Shown here piece by piece: positions 52,691 through 60,074 of a stretch of 64,000 nt of DNA; within the stretch, counting starts at the first letter, position 1, and every line of letters begins with the position of its first letter. The DNA lies in contig CAVPDE010000015.1 in the NCBI GenBank assembly GCA_963702565.1, positions 1 through 64,000 on the forward strand, given 5' to 3'. A program made the position numbers and the translations under genes. Below the pieces are notes generated by a model. The model made no database searches and was not told where the DNA came from. It saw only the letters and a program-made list of their open reading frames with translations. The DNA is from CAVPDE01 sp963702565. Lineage in GTDB: Bacteria; Desulfobacterota; DSM-4660; Desulfatiglandales; HGW-15.

Positions 52691-52709
52691 TTTGGCACGA
52701 TATTCGCTA
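52691..52709 (+). promoter_or_regulatory. sigma-54 (-24/-12) promoter B
   Basis: TTGGCACGATATTCGCTA: a near-perfect match to TTGGCACG-N4-TTGC, with GG at 52694-52695 and GC at 52706-52707. It is followed 24 bases later by a short frame beginning ATGAGCTC. Confidence 0.75.
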
Positions 52710-52732
52710 GAGAGAATGAGAAGGCCTTCACG

Positions 52733-52813
52733 ATGAGCTCAGGCAAGAAATCGGCACACCAGGACAATCCTGGTGGAACTCCGGCTCCTGAGGGGATTAC
52801 GGCCGACGCTTGA
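52733..52813 (+). CDS. possible 26-aa peptide or small-RNA region after sigma-54 promoter B
   Basis: ATGAGCTCAGGCAAGAAATC opens a 26-codon frame ending TGA. The Shine-Dalgarno (GAGAAGG) is weak. The first eight bases, ATGAGCTC, are the same as those of the short frame after sigma-54 promoter C. It may be a leader peptide or part of a noncoding transcript. The following 285 bases (52814-53098) show nothing else recognisable. Confidence 0.25.
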   Translation: MSSGKKSAHQDNPGGTPAPEGITADA

Positions 52814-53098
52814 CGAGCACCAACGTTCAGGCTTTCAAAGCAGCTGGTGTCGCCCTACTCCAAAATAAAACAATGAACCGCACGGTGGCATCTTCGCCAC
52901 CAGGTTGCATTTGACAAGAGGAAGTTTAGGACGACACTCAGCATGGGCTTCTCACGTGTGCGTGCATCTTGTCCACCGGGAATGTCTTACGTGTCCTTCA
53001 CGGTACAATTACGTGTCTTGAGCGGCACAACGGAGATTCGCACGGGGGAGAACAACGACATCGTGGGAAGCCCCTAATCGAAAAACAGGGTGATCGCT

Positions 53099-53200
53099 AT
53101 GCTTTGGATCATTATTGGAGCAGCTACCGCTACAGTGCTGGTGCTTTTCTTGCGTTTCCGTGGCAGAAAAAGGCTAATTAACCAGGACATCGCCTTCTAG
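53099..53200 (+). CDS. possible 33-aa single-span membrane peptide
   Basis: AGGGTGA seven bases before the ATG. The peptide is one hydrophobic helix (MLWIIIGAATATVLVLFLRF) followed by a basic RGRKRL and a polar end. The size and layout match known bacterial small membrane proteins, but there is no homology evidence. An overlapping longer frame (52969-53181) has no ribosome-binding site and poor composition. Confidence 0.35.
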   Translation: MLWIIIGAATATVLVLFLRFRGRKRLINQDIAF

Positions 53201-53297
53201 CTTTTATTCTCGTTGCTGGATGGCCCCCTTGTCTGCGGCAAACGCGTTTTCTCCATGCCTGGGGGGGGAGACACCCCCAACTCCAAAAGGCGTTACC

Positions 53298-53477
53298 TCA
53301 AAGCACAGTTCCTGCTCTATCGATCCCTGCATCACAGGCGCCTAGTTCATCCTCACTCGCTTCGCCCGCATCGCTGATGATCTCTTGGCACTCCCCGAGC
53401 TCGCGAAGCCGATGCAGCAACATGACGATTTTCGAAAGAGTTCCCTCCGAAAAGCGGACATTCCCAGGTTCTTCCAT
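53298..53477 (-). CDS. small acidic protein, 59 aa
   Basis: AAGGGGGG stands directly upstream of the ATG at 53477. The protein has a helical first half (LSKIVMLLHRLRELGECQEI) and an acidic second half (SDAGEASEDEL). I do not recognise it. It is divergent from the ribbon-helix-helix gene across a 120-base AT-rich gap that contains a long-spaced inverted repeat, so the two may be co-regulated. Confidence 0.45.
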   Translation of the reverse strand: MEEPGNVRFSEGTLSKIVMLLHRLRELGECQEIISDAGEASEDELGACDAGIDRAGTVL

Positions 53478-53527
53478 CTCGCCCCCCTTTCAGTCCAAAT
53501 TTTAGAAACTACATTAGCCTGGGAAAT

Positions 53528-53575
53528 ATATCTTGTCAACATTTATTTTTAAATATTTCTTTACTTACAAGATAT
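53528..53575. promoter_or_regulatory. candidate operator: spaced inverted repeat
   Basis: ATATCTTGT (53528-53536) and ACAAGATAT (53567-53575) are perfect 9-bp inverted arms separated by 30 AT-rich bases, between the divergent 59-aa and ribbon-helix-helix genes. Possibly bound by the RHH protein itself. Confidence 0.4.
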
Positions 53576-53599
53576 TGGATGTCATAATTGATTATCAAC

Positions 53600-53776
53600 A
53601 TGAAGAAACCGGATTACATAACCTTTCGAACAACCCCCAGGGTCAAGGCCGCTCTCGAAGAACTCGCCTCCGAAGGATTTCGCTCCCTTTCCCAGGAATG
53701 TGAAATGGTTATTGTTCAATGGCTCCTTGAGAAAAAGCACATTACAAAACAAGATCTTGAGAAGGACAGAGCCTGA
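53600..53776 (+). CDS. ribbon-helix-helix (Arc-type) small DNA-binding protein, 58 aa
   Basis: DYITFRTTPRVKAALEELA, then a turn and SLSQECEMVIVQWLLEKKHI, fits the beta-helix-helix pattern of Arc/MetJ-type repressors, with basic and polar residues alternating on the strand. An in-frame TTG at 53588 is the alternative start; no strong Shine-Dalgarno is present for either. No toxin gene follows, so it is more likely an autoregulator than an antitoxin. Confidence 0.6.
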   Translation: MKKPDYITFRTTPRVKAALEELASEGFRSLSQECEMVIVQWLLEKKHITKQDLEKDRA

Positions 53777-53850
53777 AAGAGGATCTGCACCGCGACCATT
53801 GCGAAGTCGCTTGATTTTGACTCATGGATCAAACCTTGTGTGTAAATATC

Positions 53851-53895
53851 TGCCAAAAAGTGGAAATTCTCTTCCCACAATAGTGGAATTCTTTT
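53851..53895 (+). promoter_or_regulatory. enhancer-like dyads (site C)
   Basis: TGCCAAAAAGTGGAA (53851-53865), TTCCCACAATAGTGGAA (53872-53888) and TTTTACAC. The first centre is about 126 bases before the -24 GG of promoter C. Confidence 0.55.
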
Positions 53896-53980
53896 ACACT
53901 AATCGAATTCCCGTCCGTTCATAAATGACTTAAGTGTTCAAACTCTTGACAATAATCCCTTTGCAGAAGATCTGTTTTCC

Positions 53981-53999
53981 CTCGGCATAATGCTTGCAA
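53981..53999 (+). promoter_or_regulatory. sigma-54 (-24/-12) promoter C
   Basis: TCGGCATAATGCTTGCAA: GG at 53984-53985, GC at 53996-53997, ten bases between; the -12 element (TTGCAA) is good and the -24 is weaker. It lies upstream of the response-regulator gene. Confidence 0.55.
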
Positions 54000-54028
54000 T
54001 TTGCTATTACTTCTAGGACAGGAGGCCT

Positions 54029-54082
54029 ATGAGCTCGCAAGGATTTATGGGTGGACTTCTTGACCTGCGAATCCAGGTTTGA
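54029..54082 (+). CDS. possible 17-aa leader peptide after sigma-54 promoter C
   Basis: A strong AGGAGG four bases before ATGAGCTCGCAAGG; the frame encodes MSSQGFMGGLLDLRIQV and stops. It may be a translated leader of the response-regulator transcript. The rest of 54083-54274 holds nothing recognisable. Confidence 0.3.
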   Translation: MSSQGFMGGLLDLRIQV

Positions 54083-54274
54083 ATGGTTGTGGCGCTTGGA
54101 ACTCAGGAGGACAACTAACCTGATCTGCTTGGTTTAAGTGCCGAGGAGGCTCCCCTGTACTGGATTTATGCTCTTGAGCCTTTTGTGGGATCTGCCGAAT
54201 GTTGTAGCACTCACTGAAACCGACTCCTGCGATATTTCGCCTTTGAGAGGATCTTTCAACTCTCCGGAGAGCCA

Positions 54275-54934
54275 ATGGACGCAATTCCGATCAAGGTAGC
54301 TATTGCCAGCGCTGAGAGTTTGTTCCGAGAAGGCTTGAAGGCAATTCTGCAAAAAGAGGCAAGCGTTGAGTTGGTCGGCGAGGCGGTCAATGGACCGCAG
54401 GCCTTGGCGGTCGTGAAGAAAGGCAAGCCCTCGGTGCTCCTAATGGATATTTCCATTCCGGAGATGAATGGCCCGGATGACATCGCGGCAATCAGAGAGG
54501 CAGGCTTTGAAACCAAGGTGCTCATAATCAGCGGGTCGATGGATCATGAGATGATATTCAGATCCCTAAAGGCCGGAGCCAAGGGATGCATATCTAAAGA
54601 TGTGACCTCCGAGCAACTCCTCAAGGCCATTCAGGCGGTAAAGCAGGGAGAATTATGGGTCCAGCGGAAAATGATGGCTAGGTTCTTTGATGAAGAAGTC
54701 GGGCGTCATCCAACGGACCATGATGAGATTGAGACGAACAAGAACGACTTGACACCGAGAGAGCGTGAAGTTCTATCTTGCCTAGCCGCCGGGTGTACGA
54801 ACAAAGAAATCGGCGATAAACTCTTCATAAGCGAGAAGACGGTCAAGACCCATCTGAACAGTATCTTCAGGAAACTCCATGTCACCAGGCGCCTCCAGGC
54901 CATCCTGTACGCAATCCATCAAGGCAGGCAATAA
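54275..54934 (+). CDS. NarL/FixJ-type response regulator, 219 aa
   Basis: A receiver domain (about 6-120; phosphoacceptor Asp in LLMDISIPEMNG near residue 58, Lys in CISKD near 108) is joined to a LuxR-type helix-turn-helix (about 150-215; LTPREREVLSCLAAGCTNKE, LFISEKTVKTHLNSIFRKLH). The usual paired acidic residues near residue 10 read ASAES, so one Mg-binding Asp is missing. Phosphorylation may therefore be altered. GGAGAG precedes the ATG. No sensor kinase is adjacent. Confidence 0.9.
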   Translation: MDAIPIKVAIASAESLFREGLKAILQKEASVELVGEAVNGPQALAVVKKGKPSVLLMDISIPEMNGPDDIAAIREAGFETKVLIISGSMDHEMIFRSLKAGAKGCISKDVTSEQLLKAIQAVKQGELWVQRKMMARFFDEEVGRHPTDHDEIETNKNDLTPREREVLSCLAAGCTNKEIGDKLFISEKTVKTHLNSIFRKLHVTRRLQAILYAIHQGRQ

Positions 54935-54966
54935 TAGCTGCATAATAAATTCCATCCAAAGCCTGA

Positions 54967-54996
54967 TTGACATACCACGTTTGACTGAGTTATAAT
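54967..54996 (+). promoter_or_regulatory. consensus sigma-70 promoter
   Basis: TTGACA at 54967-54972 and TATAAT at 54991-54996 with an 18-base spacer, 44 bases before the small gene at 55041. Confidence 0.7.
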
Positions 54997-55040
54997 CCGT
55001 TCAAATAATATTAACAAATCCCCAAGATTGAGGCAGGCAA

Positions 55041-55319
55041 ATGAAAACGACGCCTTCATTTGTTCTGAGTATCGCCAGACCAGCCGACGAGGTTGTGCCA
55101 GAAAGGCCTGAAAGCATGCTCATCATTGTCAGAAGGCGCTATGACCACCTGCTAAGGGAGTTGAATGAGGTTTTTTCAGGTCAACAAGGCGTGCGGATTC
55201 TGGTGGACAGGCGGCGGCGTGAGCGAAGGAAAATCGAGCACCCCTTTTCAGTTGAACGACGCAAAGCAGAACGACGAAAACACAAAGAAGAGTTATTGAA
55301 GGTAATACTTCCAACCTAG
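55041..55319 (+). CDS. small basic protein, 92 aa
   Basis: The N-terminal half ends in LIIVRRRYDHLLRELNEVF. The second half contains VRILVDRRRRERRKI and SVERRKAERRKHKEE, Arg-rich segments seen in small hypothetical proteins of deltaproteobacteria; these could bind nucleic acid. No known function. It is driven by a consensus sigma-70 promoter. Confidence 0.55.
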   Translation: MKTTPSFVLSIARPADEVVPERPESMLIIVRRRYDHLLRELNEVFSGQQGVRILVDRRRRERRKIEHPFSVERRKAERRKHKEELLKVILPT

Positions 55320-55757
55320 GCCTGTCGGTCTAAGACATTAAGCCTAGCAGCCGGCTTCCCACGTAAGTCCTTTTCTCTTCCAAAACCCTACCAAAGCCCA
55401 ATTGTTAAGAGTTCAAATAGCTGCTATAAAGTCAGACACCCTAACAGTACCACATACCGTCAAGGCCAAAGACAAACCGCTTTACCAGAAGCAACGGCAA
55501 GAGGCAATGGCGGTAGTCGCTCAGGGTAAACGCGAAGCTTCTCCGCCATGTGTCGGTTTTGCCTTTATTGTGGTGCTGAGTGGGTGGCGCGGTGGCTTTG
55601 TTGCCTGATCGTGAGGGAGGGAATCAGAGAACGAAGCCACTTGCCGAAAGACTCCACGAGAAGGGAGGTGATGCGCAGCCATTGATGAGAAGAATCGTAG
55701 CAATTTGGCAGGGTTGATTTGCTAGACAGAAACCTTTTAAAATGGATGGAGGAAAAA
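55320..55757. other. intergenic region before a secreted protein gene
   Basis: About 440 bases. A 68-codon TTG-started frame at 55402-55608 has no ribosome-binding site and is not called. TTTGGCAGGG...TTTGCTAG near 55700 resembles a sigma-54 site but its GG-GC spacing is 12, so it is not called. Confidence 0.35.
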
Positions 55758-56591
55758 ATGAAGATCAGAAAATTGTTTCCAGTGTTGTTGTTGGCCATGT
55801 TGCTTGCTTCCACGGCATGGGCTGACAATATCCCGGAGTTTGACGCGGTAGGCGTAGACAGCTCCAATTTCTTTGCCTCTAATATGATCACCTACAAGGT
55901 TGTCACGGCATATTGGGATGACGCTGCTAAAAACCTTGAAGATTTTAGCAACTTCGTAAATGTTGAGAGATTTTATGGCAGCGCGGGCCAGGCATTTGCC
56001 GATGCTTGCTGGGGAGAGTTTGACAGCGTCTTCACGCCCCGCGTCACACCGAGCTACTACGAATGGTTGATCGTACTCCAGCTGCAACCTGAAAGCGACA
56101 TCAACTTGAATATTTACGACTGCGTTCTGAAGCCGCAAGGAGCAGCGAACAAAGGCGTGTTCGGGGATGCAGACCAGACTGGCCGCTTTCGCGGACCTGC
56201 GGGAAAGCTCTATTTTGTCCCCACTATGAACCCAAGCATCACTGCGATAGCTTATCCCGGGCCTTATGCGGTTCCCGCATGGAAGGGCACGAGTCTGTCT
56301 CAGACCTTGGAAGCCCGCATGATTCCAAGCCTTAGGAAACAGGTTATGGATGAAGTACTCTACACCTCCAAAGCTCACTGGGACGAAGGTATTGTGATCG
56401 CGCTGCCTCAGACCGGAAATAAGGACGTCAAAGGGAAGGTGCAGTACGAACTGAAGCAGGGTGACAAGATCTATGTGAGGATTGATGTTCCTCAAAACAG
56501 CCCGGTGGATCTGTACTATGGCGCCGACAGTGTTATTCTGAAGTATGTCGGCGTTGTGGGGACCACCTATTTCGGGACTAATGGCGATTAA
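55758..56591 (+). CDS. secreted protein of unknown function, 277 aa
   Basis: Clear signal peptide (KLFPVLLLAMLLASTAWA, cleavage before DNIPEFD). The mature part has many aromatic residues (AYWDDAAKNLEDFSNFVNV, YYEWLIVLQLQPESDINLNI) and a beta-rich end. No anchor or known motif. GGAGG precedes the ATG at 55758; the frame is open to 55719. A strong terminator follows, so it is probably monocistronic. Confidence 0.7.
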   Translation: MKIRKLFPVLLLAMLLASTAWADNIPEFDAVGVDSSNFFASNMITYKVVTAYWDDAAKNLEDFSNFVNVERFYGSAGQAFADACWGEFDSVFTPRVTPSYYEWLIVLQLQPESDINLNIYDCVLKPQGAANKGVFGDADQTGRFRGPAGKLYFVPTMNPSITAIAYPGPYAVPAWKGTSLSQTLEARMIPSLRKQVMDEVLYTSKAHWDEGIVIALPQTGNKDVKGKVQYELKQGDKIYVRIDVPQNSPVDLYYGADSVILKYVGVVGTTYFGTNGD

Positions 56592-56618
56592 CTTCTTATT
56601 ATTCAAATCTTAAACCGT

Positions 56619-56652
56619 GTGGGGCACGGCATTGTCCGTGCCCCACTTTCTT
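56619..56652 (+). terminator. rho-independent terminator
   Basis: GTGGGGCACGG-cattgt-CCGTGCCCCAC followed by TTTCTT, 28 bases after the secreted-protein stop. Confidence 0.85.
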
Positions 56653-56865
56653 GGGTGTGGACACAGAGCGAATCAAATTTCACTTCCCTGGGGGTTATCA
56701 CCGCTCATATGGCCTTCGTCCAAATGTTCTTGCCGAACAGAGGCGAGAGAATTCTTCGCAATAGTGTTCGGCGTGTTCTTCTGTCGGTTCCCTGTCCGTC
56801 GCAGAAACTCCCAGTCAACCTGATCAGCGCTCCAAATGCCTCGATCACCAGTGAGCCGAAGAAAG

Positions 56866-56905
56866 AGGGAAAATCTTTTCCAGAATTTGGTAAGTTTTTT
56901 CCCTA
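56866..56905 (+). promoter_or_regulatory. enhancer-like dyads (site D, weaker)
   Basis: GGGAAAATCTTTTCC, TTCCAGAATTTGGTA and GTTTTTTCCC lie about 124 bases before the -24 GG of promoter D. The sequence match to sites A-C is looser, but spacing is the same. The remainder of 56653-57152 contains no gene. Confidence 0.4.
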
Positions 56906-57005
56906 TCGATGAGAAGTCAGTTACACACACTCTGAGGCAATGAGTTCCTGCAAGATGAACATCCTGAGATTGTTGGCAAAACTTGATTGATGCCAGAGTC
57001 GTTTC

Positions 57006-57024
57006 TCTGGCACGAAAGTTGCTA
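57006..57024 (+). promoter_or_regulatory. sigma-54 (-24/-12) promoter D
   Basis: CTGGCACGAAAGTTGCTA is a full match to the sigma-54 consensus (TGGCACG-N4-TTGC): GG at 57009-57010, GC at 57021-57022. It lies 130 bases before the HEAT-repeat gene. Confidence 0.8.
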
Positions 57025-57152
57025 AATATTATTATGGTGCTTCCAGTGATTCCACTCTTCTGAACCAGACCTTATCCCTTATAATGTCCTTTCGGGAGTA
57101 TTTGACCGGTAGGCTTTCAGACTGTTTTTAAAAACTTCTTAAGGGGGCGAGA

Positions 57153-58538
57153 GTGAAGAGAATTTCATCTGCCAAGATTTTGGGGTATTCCGGTATTGTC
57201 GTCGTCTGCGTTCTGTTTTTGTATTTTCTTACCCCGACGGATGCCAATAAGCCGCCTTCGTTGCAGGCAGGGAAACCAAAGGCAGAAAGCACGGCATCGA
57301 CTCCATCGGCGAAGCCATTGCCCCAGAAGCCCAAGCAGAGCGCTCAACCGCAGGAGCAGGCCTCCGGCTCAGTTATTGCCAAGGCTGAGGCCGCCTTGGA
57401 GGATCCGGATATTACCAATAGAGTGCAGGCCGTTCTATCTTTGAGATCGGAATTGACCGCGGAAGCCGTAGCCCTGCTGGGCAGGTTCCTGAATGATCAG
57501 GAGAGGGCAGTGGTTACAGCGGCGATTGACGCTCTGGGCGTGATCGGGCTCGAGACTGCGAATGAAGTTCTGAAGAAGCAGGCTCTGGATTTGCTTCTGG
57601 AGAAAGCCAAAGACAAGGATTTTGCCTCACGTGGGCCCGCACTGATCACTGCAGCCATGTTTGGTGAGGAGGAGAGGACATTGCAGCTCATTGGGGGATT
57701 TATCGCCGAGGAAGGGGATGAAGGGAAGGCGATAGCGGTACGCGCATTAGCCTTCCAAAAGGGTCCCGTGATTTTTCCCTATCTTTCGGAAATCATGAGC
57801 AAGAGCAAAGACGCTGAAACCAGGAGGAATGCTTCTGCGCTTTTGGCCGAACTTGGAACGCCGGAAGCGCTGGCGCTGCTGTCGCAGGGGCTTGATTCGA
57901 GAAGAGAAGGCGACCAATTGAATAGCGCATGGGCGTTGTCGCTCAGGAATGACTATGCTTCGAATGCCAAGCTCATCGAGGCGGTGGGTAGCAGAAAACT
58001 CTCCGAAGCGAGCATCGCAGCCATTGCAATGAGTTCTGCTGCACCTGCCGTGTTTGAGGGCTTGTTCGACCGAAATATCTCTCTGGAAGACCAGCTCTTT
58101 ATGCTCGATGTGATTTCCGAATACACTAAGAATGCCACAGGGGAAGTTCGGAATGCGATGGCCGAAGTGATCAGACCGATGATGAGAAGTGAGAATCCTG
58201 ATTTGAAGTTGGCAGCTATAAAGGCCATGGGGAAGTTGGGAGCCAAGACCGACCAAAGTGGGGCGCTTGCAGGGGAGTTTGATTCTCCCAGTCCCACAGT
58301 TCGCGGTGCGGCACTGGAAGCCTTCATGCCCTACTGCACGCCGAGTACCTACAAGGCACTTATAAAGCTCTGGTACGACGAAAACGAACAGATCCGTAGG
58401 ACGGCCTTCATGTTGTCAGAGGTGTTTATGAATGATAGCGATCTGCCGGAGTTACAGAAAGCGACTACCCATAAAGACCCCTTTATTGCCAGGCATTCTG
58501 GGCTAATGATCAAACACCTTGACAAAGGGGCCTTCTGA
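57153..58538 (+). CDS. membrane-anchored HEAT-repeat protein, 461 aa
   Basis: N-terminal membrane helix (ILGYSGIVVVCVLFLYFLTP, about 9-28), a Pro/Lys/Gln-rich linker, then about nine HEAT-like helical pairs (for example AVVTAAIDALGVIGLETANE, DAETRRNASALLAELGTPEA, NPDLKLAAIKAMGKLG) to the C-terminus, probably a periplasmic protein-binding scaffold. The start is a GTG with AAGGGGG upstream. It is first in a same-strand series with the genes at 58630, 60075 and 61140 and lies under sigma-54 promoter D. Confidence 0.75.
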   Translation: MKRISSAKILGYSGIVVVCVLFLYFLTPTDANKPPSLQAGKPKAESTASTPSAKPLPQKPKQSAQPQEQASGSVIAKAEAALEDPDITNRVQAVLSLRSELTAEAVALLGRFLNDQERAVVTAAIDALGVIGLETANEVLKKQALDLLLEKAKDKDFASRGPALITAAMFGEEERTLQLIGGFIAEEGDEGKAIAVRALAFQKGPVIFPYLSEIMSKSKDAETRRNASALLAELGTPEALALLSQGLDSRREGDQLNSAWALSLRNDYASNAKLIEAVGSRKLSEASIAAIAMSSAAPAVFEGLFDRNISLEDQLFMLDVISEYTKNATGEVRNAMAEVIRPMMRSENPDLKLAAIKAMGKLGAKTDQSGALAGEFDSPSPTVRGAALEAFMPYCTPSTYKALIKLWYDENEQIRRTAFMLSEVFMNDSDLPELQKATTHKDPFIARHSGLMIKHLDKGAF

Positions 58539-58629
58539 GGAACTCGAGGCCGGGACTGGGTGCACTGTTGCTGTGTTGGTTTGCAGCAAGTAGCGATTGG
58601 GTGAACTTCGAACCAAAAGGATGCAACCG

Positions 58630-59574
58630 ATGAGAAGATCTATATGGATACCGGTGAGCGCAGTCTTTCTTGCATTAAGCTGCGCACCAGCCAATGCCGC
58701 GATCACATGGGATGCTGCCTATGACCTTTTCCAATACTCAGTTGAAATTCGTGGGAGTTTTTACCATTCTAGTATCGAGCCTAAGTTTGGTATCCCCGCA
58801 GACGACCTAGAGGAGTCCGTTTATGGGGCCGCGGCATCGGCAAGCCTTGTGGAAGAATTTGGCTCAGAGCCCGGCAGGATTTCACTGAACGGCACAGCCA
58901 AGGGACCTTTTGGTGGAGCCAGCCCTGCGAATGGTCTGGAGGTTCAAGCCTTTGTGGAAATCCTCCCTGTCGTATTGACGGGTGCTTATGGTGTCGATGT
59001 TGATCAGTCTGCCGTGTCCTTTGTTACAAGACGGTTTCGGGTGACCAGCAGCTCGAATAAGATCAAGGCTAACCTGAGCGGAGTAGTCAATTTCAATGAC
59101 TTCGGCTCGGGATCTTTCAAAGCGACGCATTCGGTAGACGGGAGCGTGGAGCTATGGGAGAGTTTGGATGACTTTGTTCAAGATTTTCGAATGGTTTACT
59201 CCGGGACGCTTAGCGAAAGCGCCAGGGAAATCAGTGCTAATGTGAATCTCCTGACGAACGCGAGATACGAATTCAAGATCGTGCTCACCCTTGGAAGCGA
59301 ACTGGTGAATTTCTATGTTCTCGGTAGTGATATCATAATTGCAGGTGCGCTTCCGGGTGGTAACAACTACAAGCTGGGCAGCGCAGCTTCGCCGCTGGTG
59401 CTGGAGGCGATGATCTACGATCCTACTCAGGATATAGCAGAAGCCATAAAAATCCTGCGCATACTTTCTGGGATGAGTCCCGCCATTGGTGGTACAACGG
59501 ATGTGAGCGGAGACGGGAAACTGGGTTTGGAAGAAGTGATTCATGCGCTGCAGAAAGCAGCGGCTCTGAGATGA
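58630..59574 (+). CDS. secreted protein with dockerin-like C-terminus, 314 aa (paralogue of 41558-43538)
   Basis: Signal peptide (RRSIWIPVSAVFLALSCAPA), then the same beta-rich domain of about 265 residues as the minus-strand gene (AAITWDAAYDLFQYSVE, KFGIPADDLEESVYGAAASA, SGVVNFNDFGSGSFKATHS). Where the paralogue has TSP3 and CGCG repeats, this one goes directly to the dockerin-like end: AEAIKILRILSGMSP...DVSGDGKLGLEEVIHALQ. The ATG at 58630 has AAAGG upstream; ATG 58621 is possible. A degenerate GGGTGCACTGTTGC sigma-54-like string lies at about 58558. Confidence 0.75.
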   Translation: MRRSIWIPVSAVFLALSCAPANAAITWDAAYDLFQYSVEIRGSFYHSSIEPKFGIPADDLEESVYGAAASASLVEEFGSEPGRISLNGTAKGPFGGASPANGLEVQAFVEILPVVLTGAYGVDVDQSAVSFVTRRFRVTSSSNKIKANLSGVVNFNDFGSGSFKATHSVDGSVELWESLDDFVQDFRMVYSGTLSESAREISANVNLLTNARYEFKIVLTLGSELVNFYVLGSDIIIAGALPGGNNYKLGSAASPLVLEAMIYDPTQDIAEAIKILRILSGMSPAIGGTTDVSGDGKLGLEEVIHALQKAAALR

Positions 59575-60074
59575 TGAGAGGGATGCGCCGCCGTTTGTTT
59601 CCGGGATGCCTGGGAGGGCCAACGAGTGAGGTTGTCGCACAGAACATAACGCGGTGCTAGGTTTGAACATAGATGTCTGAGCAAAACCGGTTGGACCTCC
59701 CCTCCAGGGGAACCGCGAAGGTCATCACCCATTTGCCTTTCCGAATACCTCGCCGGAACATCACGTGTGACATCCTTCCTTTGAGGAGGGGGTTTTTCGT
59801 CTCGACGGTCTTATCTAATCCGCAGGAAAGCATTTATCGGCGCAGGCCCGTTTCCTGCCCATCTTGTTGATCGCGGCATGTTCATAACCTCTCCTGGTCT
59901 TGAAGTTCGGTCCGGCACGCTCGCATGAGAATGGGGATTGAAAAAGCGGGAGGTCTTTTTCAAAGAGTAGATGGATTTTGTGCTGTTGAAAAGCCCTTCA
60001 TTGAGTGCAATCTGCGGAAAGAAGAACGTATCCCAATGACCAAACATCTTTCGGACATTGAATAGGAGAATGCA
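59575..60074. other. intergenic region before the parvulin gene
   Basis: About 500 bases without a convincing gene. A perfect inverted repeat TTGAAAAAG-N8-CTTTTTCAA lies at 59938-59963, about 110 bases before the next start codon. Confidence 0.4.

Noticed and set aside
52969..53181. 70-codon frame overlapping the 33-aa membrane peptide
   Set aside because: No Shine-Dalgarno and unconvincing composition; the overlapping shorter frame has a ribosome-binding site and a clear membrane helix.
55402..55608. 68-codon frame in the gap before 55758
   Set aside because: TTG start, no ribosome-binding site, and no recognisable sequence features.
55690..55735. Fifth sigma-54 promoter before the secreted protein gene
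   Set aside because: TTTGGCAGGG...TTTGCTAG has 12 rather than 10 bases between GG and GC, and no enhancer-like dyads lie upstream.
58557..58575. Sigma-54 promoter before the dockerin-like gene at 58630
   Set aside because: GGGTGCACTGTTGC keeps GG-N10-GC spacing but matches few other consensus positions and lies at the end of the upstream gene without dyads; too weak to call.
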